Source of the DNA: Methylococcaceae bacterium UBA659
GTDB lineage: Bacteria > Pseudomonadota > Gammaproteobacteria > Methylococcales > Methylomonadaceae
DNA length: 8,612 bases
Direction: 5' to 3'
NCBI GenBank assembly: GCA_002299495.1
Contig: DBNZ01000038.1
Coordinates: forward strand, 1 to 8,612
Positions 5,914 through 8,612 of this stretch are shown in pieces (the first letter of the stretch is position 1; every line of letters begins with the position of its first letter). Made by a program: the position numbers and the translations under genes. The notes under the pieces were generated by a model. It saw only the letters and a program-made list of their open reading frames with translations. It was not told the DNA's origin and did no database searches.

Positions 5914-6708
5914 CTATTTCAAATTGTCCGTGACATGTGGTTCGATTTTCTGGTAAATCAATTGATGCATCTTTGGACTGGCTGCAATCACATTGCCCGA
6001 TTGCATGTATTTGTCGTTGAAAGAAAAATCAGTGGCTACGCCGCCCGCTTCCTTGATAAGCAATATCCCTGCCGCCATATCCCATTCCATGATGCCGATT
6101 TCCCAAAAACCATCCAAACGCCCGGCCGCAACGTAAGCTAAATCGAGAGCCGCGGCACCCGCCCTACGCAAGCCGGCGCATTCTGTAGTCAACGCCCGAA
6201 ACATACCCATGTAAGCGTCCAAGTGAAAGTCGGTCTTAAACGGGAAACCAGTGCCTAACAAAGCCCCTTTCAGACTGGTTTGCTGGGTGACCCTTAACCT
6301 GCGGTTATTGAGCATGGCGCCGCCACCGCGCTCGGCGGAAAACAACTCATCCCGCAACGGGTCGTAAACCACACCCACTTCCAACCTGCCCTTATGTTTC
6401 AGCGCTATCGATACGGCATACTGGGGGAAGCCATGCAAAAAGTTGGTCGTACCGTCCAAGGGATCGATAACCCAGATAAAATCATTGCTGCCGTGGGCAC
6501 CGCTTTCCTCGGCCAAGAGGGCATGATCCGGGTATGCGGTTTTGATAATAGTGATAATTTCCCGCTCGGCGGCTCTATCCACTTCACTGGCATAATCGTT
6601 TTTGCCTTTTTGGTCGACGCGTAAATGGCCGATATTGTCGGATGCTCGCAAAATAAGCTCACCAGCGCTCCGTGCGGCGCGGATAGCCGTGTTTAACATA
6701 GGGTGCAT
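5914..6708 (-). CDS. suhB: inositol-1-monophosphatase family protein SuhB
   Basis: The family hydrolyses myo-inositol 1-phosphate with Mg2+ and is lithium-sensitive. In E. coli SuhB is also a Nus factor in rRNA antitermination and ribosome biogenesis. The 264 residues contain the metal-binding motifs AEESG (66-70), WVIDPLDGTTNF (79-90) and WDMAAG (209-214), plus GTGFPFK (152-158) and AALDLAYVAAGRLDGFWE (186-203), all close to E. coli SuhB. The ATG at 6706-6708 is chosen over an in-frame TTG two codons earlier because it gives MHPMLN, the same N-terminus as the E. coli protein. No strong Shine-Dalgarno sequence is visible. It is divergent from trmJ, as in many gammaproteobacteria. No obvious terminator follows; pqqA begins 123 bases downstream on the same strand. 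Confidence 0.96.
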   Translation of the reverse strand: MHPMLNTAIRAARSAGELILRASDNIGHLRVDQKGKNDYASEVDRAAEREIITIIKTAYPDHALLAEESGAHGSNDFIWVIDPLDGTTNFLHGFPQYAVSIALKHKGRLEVGVVYDPLRDELFSAERGGGAMLNNRRLRVTQQTSLKGALLGTGFPFKTDFHLDAYMGMFRALTTECAGLRRAGAAALDLAYVAAGRLDGFWEIGIMEWDMAAGILLIKEAGGVATDFSFNDKYMQSGNVIAASPKMHQLIYQKIEPHVTDNLK

Positions 6709-6731
6709 AGGCAATCGGCTTGGTTCATAGT

Positions 6732-6760
6732 TTGATAAATAAGGTCTGATAGAATAACAA
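6732..6760 (-). promoter_or_regulatory. weak candidate promoter for suhB
   Basis: On the minus strand TTGTTA (6755-6760) and TATCAA (6732-6737) are separated by 17 bases, each matching 4 of 6 consensus positions. It overlaps the candidate trmJ promoter, which reads the other way. Confidence 0.3.
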
Positions 6761-6775
6761 AACTTTTGCTAAAAT
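6746..6775 (+). promoter_or_regulatory. candidate extended -10 promoter for trmJ
   Basis: TGcTAAAAT (6767-6775) combines an extended TGn with a 5-of-6 -10 element. CTGATA (6746-6751), 18 bases upstream, matches 4 of 6 of the -35. Transcription would begin near 6782, which puts the TTG at 6786 almost at the 5' end and favours the start at 6804. Confidence 0.5.
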
Positions 6776-6791
6776 TTTCCCTATTTTGGTT

Positions 6792-6797
6792 AAAGGA
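6792..6797 (+). promoter_or_regulatory. ribosome-binding site that decides the trmJ start
   Basis: AAAGGA lies 6 bases before the TTG at 6804 and 9 before the TTG at 6807. It is downstream of the TTG at 6786 and so cannot serve that codon. Confidence 0.6.
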
Positions 6798-6803
6798 TCA
6801 ATT

Positions 6804-7532
6804 TTGTTGTCCCATATAAAAATTGTCTTGGTTGGAACCACGCATCCCGGCAATATCGGAGCGGTTGCCAGGGCGATGAAAAACATGTGCTTGGATAGGT
6901 TATGCCTGGTAGCGCCTAAAACCTTCCCCTGTGCCGAAGCGACCGCTAGGGCTTCTGGAGCTGACGATATCTTAGCGTCAGCCCAGGTATACCAAAGCTT
7001 GCCAGAAGCCATTGCCGATAGCCAATGGGTGATCGGCACCAGCGCCCGCAACCGGGCTATCAGTTGGCCGGAAATAACCCCGCGGGAATGCGCTGAAAAG
7101 GTCGTGATCCGCGCGCCAGGCCAAACCGCCGCCATTGTGTTCGGAAGGGAAAGTTCAGGTTTAAAGAACCATGAGCTGGATCTATGCCACTTTCTGCTTA
7201 GAATCCCCTGCAACAGCGAATTCAGCTCATTAAACCTTGCTGCGGCAGTGCAAGTGGTCTGTTATGAATTGTTCACCGCCACGGGTATTAGGGATGAAAC
7301 CGCCATTGGCGATAAGGGCGAATATCCCTTGGCCACAGCGGGACAAATGGCCTCTTTCTACCTGCATCTGCATGAAACCTTGGACATTATTGGCTTTCTG
7401 CACAAAGACAAATCCAAATCTATCATGCGTCGGTTGCGTAGGATTTTTAACCGAATTCAGCTGGACACCAAAGAACTCGACATCTTGCGAGGTATTTTGA
7501 GGATGTCCCAAGATAACCAAGGCAAAAATTAA
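6804..7532 (+). CDS. trmJ: tRNA (cytidine/uridine-2'-O-)-methyltransferase TrmJ
   Basis: TrmJ is a SPOUT-family enzyme that uses S-adenosylmethionine to 2'-O-methylate the nucleotide at position 32 in the anticodon loop of certain tRNAs. From the TTG at 6804 the protein has 242 residues (E. coli TrmJ has about 246) and begins MLSHIKIVLVGTTHPGNIG, aligned with the E. coli start. Visible motifs are GNIGAVARAMKNM (16-28), GTSARNR (78-84), the knot segments IVFGRESSGLKN (111-122) and SSLNLAAAVQ (141-150), and a C-terminal MRRLRRIFNR...ELDILRGIL (208-232). There is no ATG near the N-terminus. The TTG at 6807 is an equally possible start one codon on; a TTG at 6786 is disfavoured. cysE follows after 11 bases. 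Confidence 0.95.
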   Translation: MLSHIKIVLVGTTHPGNIGAVARAMKNMCLDRLCLVAPKTFPCAEATARASGADDILASAQVYQSLPEAIADSQWVIGTSARNRAISWPEITPRECAEKVVIRAPGQTAAIVFGRESSGLKNHELDLCHFLLRIPCNSEFSSLNLAAAVQVVCYELFTATGIRDETAIGDKGEYPLATAGQMASFYLHLHETLDIIGFLHKDKSKSIMRRLRRIFNRIQLDTKELDILRGILRMSQDNQGKN

Positions 7533-7543
7533 CGGGAAAAAAC

Positions 7544-8314
7544 ATGCTGATGCGAATTAAAGAGGATATTGCCTGCGTATTTGAACGCGATCCCGCAGCC
7601 CACTCCGTGTTTGAGGTGATCACCACCTATCCAGGCGTCCATGCCGTGCTGATCCACCGGCTTAGCCATTTCCTTTGGCGGCATGGCTTTAAATGGCCGG
7701 CACGGTTTATGGCGTTTATTACCCGCTGGTTAACCGGAATCGAAATCCATCCCGGTGCCCAAATAGGCCGACGTTTTTTTATTGACCACGGCATGGGCGT
7801 GGTTATCGGGGAAACCGCTTGTATCGGCGATGATTGCACTTTGTATCACGGCGTCACCTTAGGCGGCACAACCTGGCAAAAAGGTAAACGGCATCCTACC
7901 CTCCACAATGGCGTAGTGGTTGGCGCCGGGGCGAAAATCCTAGGGCCGATTGAAATTGGCGCCGGCGCCAGGGTAGGCTCCAATTCTGTGGTGCTCAAAC
8001 CAGTACCAGCGGGTGCCACCATAGTCGGTATCCCTGGTCATATCGTCGGCGACAAGGCAAAAAAAAATCATTTAGTGATGGACGAAATCGCCGGCAAAAT
8101 GGATTTCGACCCTTATGGCCTAAAAGCCGACATGCCCGACCCGGTTGCCGTCGCCATCAACCGCATGATCGAACATATCAACGCCCTAGACAAACAAATT
8201 GAGATCATGCAGCAGGCGTTAAATGTTGCCGGCATCCGCTGTCAAGAAACGCCATTGTCAACTTTAGAAGGTTGTAAAATTCAAGACAGTCAGATAAGGG
8301 ACGAGTCGGCCTAA
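7544..8314 (+). CDS. cysE: serine O-acetyltransferase CysE
   Basis: CysE transfers acetyl from acetyl-CoA to L-serine, giving O-acetylserine for cysteine synthesis. The 256-residue protein has an N-terminal helical domain (about 1-62). A left-handed beta-helix of hexapeptide repeats follows, from GIEIHPGAQIGRR (65-77) through IVGIPGHIVG (160-169). The likely catalytic pair Asp81-His82 lies in FIDHGMGVVIGET, and His117 (KRHPTL) matches the second active-site histidine of E. coli CysE. The C-terminal 80 residues are variable, with a helix at about 200-228. This is the shorter CysE type found next to trmJ in Pseudomonas and Azotobacter. The ATG at 7544 has GGGA 6 bases upstream; an in-frame ATG at 7550 is possible. 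It is probably co-transcribed with trmJ. Confidence 0.95.
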   Translation: MLMRIKEDIACVFERDPAAHSVFEVITTYPGVHAVLIHRLSHFLWRHGFKWPARFMAFITRWLTGIEIHPGAQIGRRFFIDHGMGVVIGETACIGDDCTLYHGVTLGGTTWQKGKRHPTLHNGVVVGAGAKILGPIEIGAGARVGSNSVVLKPVPAGATIVGIPGHIVGDKAKKNHLVMDEIAGKMDFDPYGLKADMPDPVAVAINRMIEHINALDKQIEIMQQALNVAGIRCQETPLSTLEGCKIQDSQIRDESA

Positions 8315-8349
8315 ATAAGGGCTACCTGTTTAGTCCCACGATTAACTGA

Positions 8350-8612
8350 TTATGATTGACCATAAAAATAGCCGGTGTTTTTCGATAGAAATCGAGTATA
8401 AGCGTCAAACGGTGCTTTACGTCCAATGGCGCGCAGTTTGAGGTTGAAGTTATAGCTGAGGACATAGGCATACAAGGGCTGAGTTATCTTTAACCGTGTA
8501 AGCCATCACTGATACGAAGTCCGAAGCGCATGAAACAGGAATGGTTCGGGCGTGACGTGGTCCTTGAAGCGGTCAAGCACGCGGCGGCATCCCAGGTAGT
8601 TCGCCAGGTATT
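8350..8612 (-). pseudogene. C-terminal remnant of a probable DDE (rve/IS481-like) transposase, with in-frame stop, truncated by window edge
   Basis: One minus-strand frame reads from the window edge (about residue YLANYLGCRRVLDRF) to a TGA at 8506-8508. It continues in the same frame as WLTRLKITQPLYAYVLSYNF and LKLRAIGRKAPFDAYTRFL to a TAA at 8350-8352. The second part resembles the C-terminus of integrase-fold transposases (YNF followed by L-K-A-L and T/A-P-F/Y). The family is a tentative call made from memory. The first 34 residues are less recognisable. The in-frame stop suggests decay, unless the gene is two overlapping reading frames or the base is a sequence error. The 35 bases between cysE and this remnant hold no clear terminator. 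Confidence 0.45.

Noticed and set aside
6725..7213. Minus-strand open frame of 162 codons upstream of suhB
   Set aside because: It is antisense to trmJ over most of its length and shows no protein-like motifs.
8315..8349. Possible insertion-sequence terminus beginning tgtttagtccc at 8327
   Set aside because: It lies close to the transposase-remnant stop, but with only one end visible no inverted repeat or target duplication can be shown.

Overview
The window looks like ordinary chromosome from a gammaproteobacterium, most likely a methanotroph of the Methylococcales. Two things suggest this. The housekeeping gene orders (ypjD/ffh-rpsP-rimM-trmD-rplS and suhB/trmJ-cysE) are typical of Gammaproteobacteria. 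A pqqA-pqqB pair, needed to make the PQQ cofactor of methanol dehydrogenases and other quinoproteins, sits between the two blocks. The lineage is an inference from remembered gene order and protein similarity; no search was run.

Layout. Positions 1-187 hold no supportable gene, only an 11-bp tandem repeat at the left edge and a short inverted repeat. A ypjD/CcsA-like membrane protein gene (188-982, minus) diverges from ffh (1300-2652, plus) across a 317-bp gap rich in palindromes. The rpsP-rimM-trmD-rplS operon (2729-4601, plus) follows with its own good promoter candidate; rpsP/rimM and trmD/rplS overlap by 4 bases. A bidirectional terminator separates rplS from pqqB (4672-5583, minus), which converges on it. 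Upstream of pqqB lie a strong intrinsic terminator/attenuator and the 26-codon pqqA (5710-5790, minus), with a good promoter candidate behind it. suhB (5914-6708, minus) and trmJ (6804-7532, plus) diverge from overlapping promoters, and cysE (7544-8314) follows trmJ. The right edge (8350-8612, minus) carries the C-terminal end of what appears to be a decayed DDE transposase with an in-frame stop.

How the genes work together. Ffh is the protein part of the signal recognition particle. S16, RimM, TrmD and L19 serve ribosome assembly and tRNA m1G37 methylation. SuhB is an inositol monophosphatase-family protein also known as a transcription antitermination factor. TrmJ methylates tRNA position 32, and CysE makes O-acetylserine for cysteine synthesis. 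PqqA is the peptide precursor of PQQ and PqqB acts in its maturation. The other pqq genes (C, D, E) are not here.

I found no convincing undescribed system. The points most worth a second look are the isolated pqqAB pair with its internal terminator, a Ser-to-Cys change in the SRP-RNA-binding motif of Ffh, the TTG starts, and the transposase remnant where related genomes often carry the isc genes.
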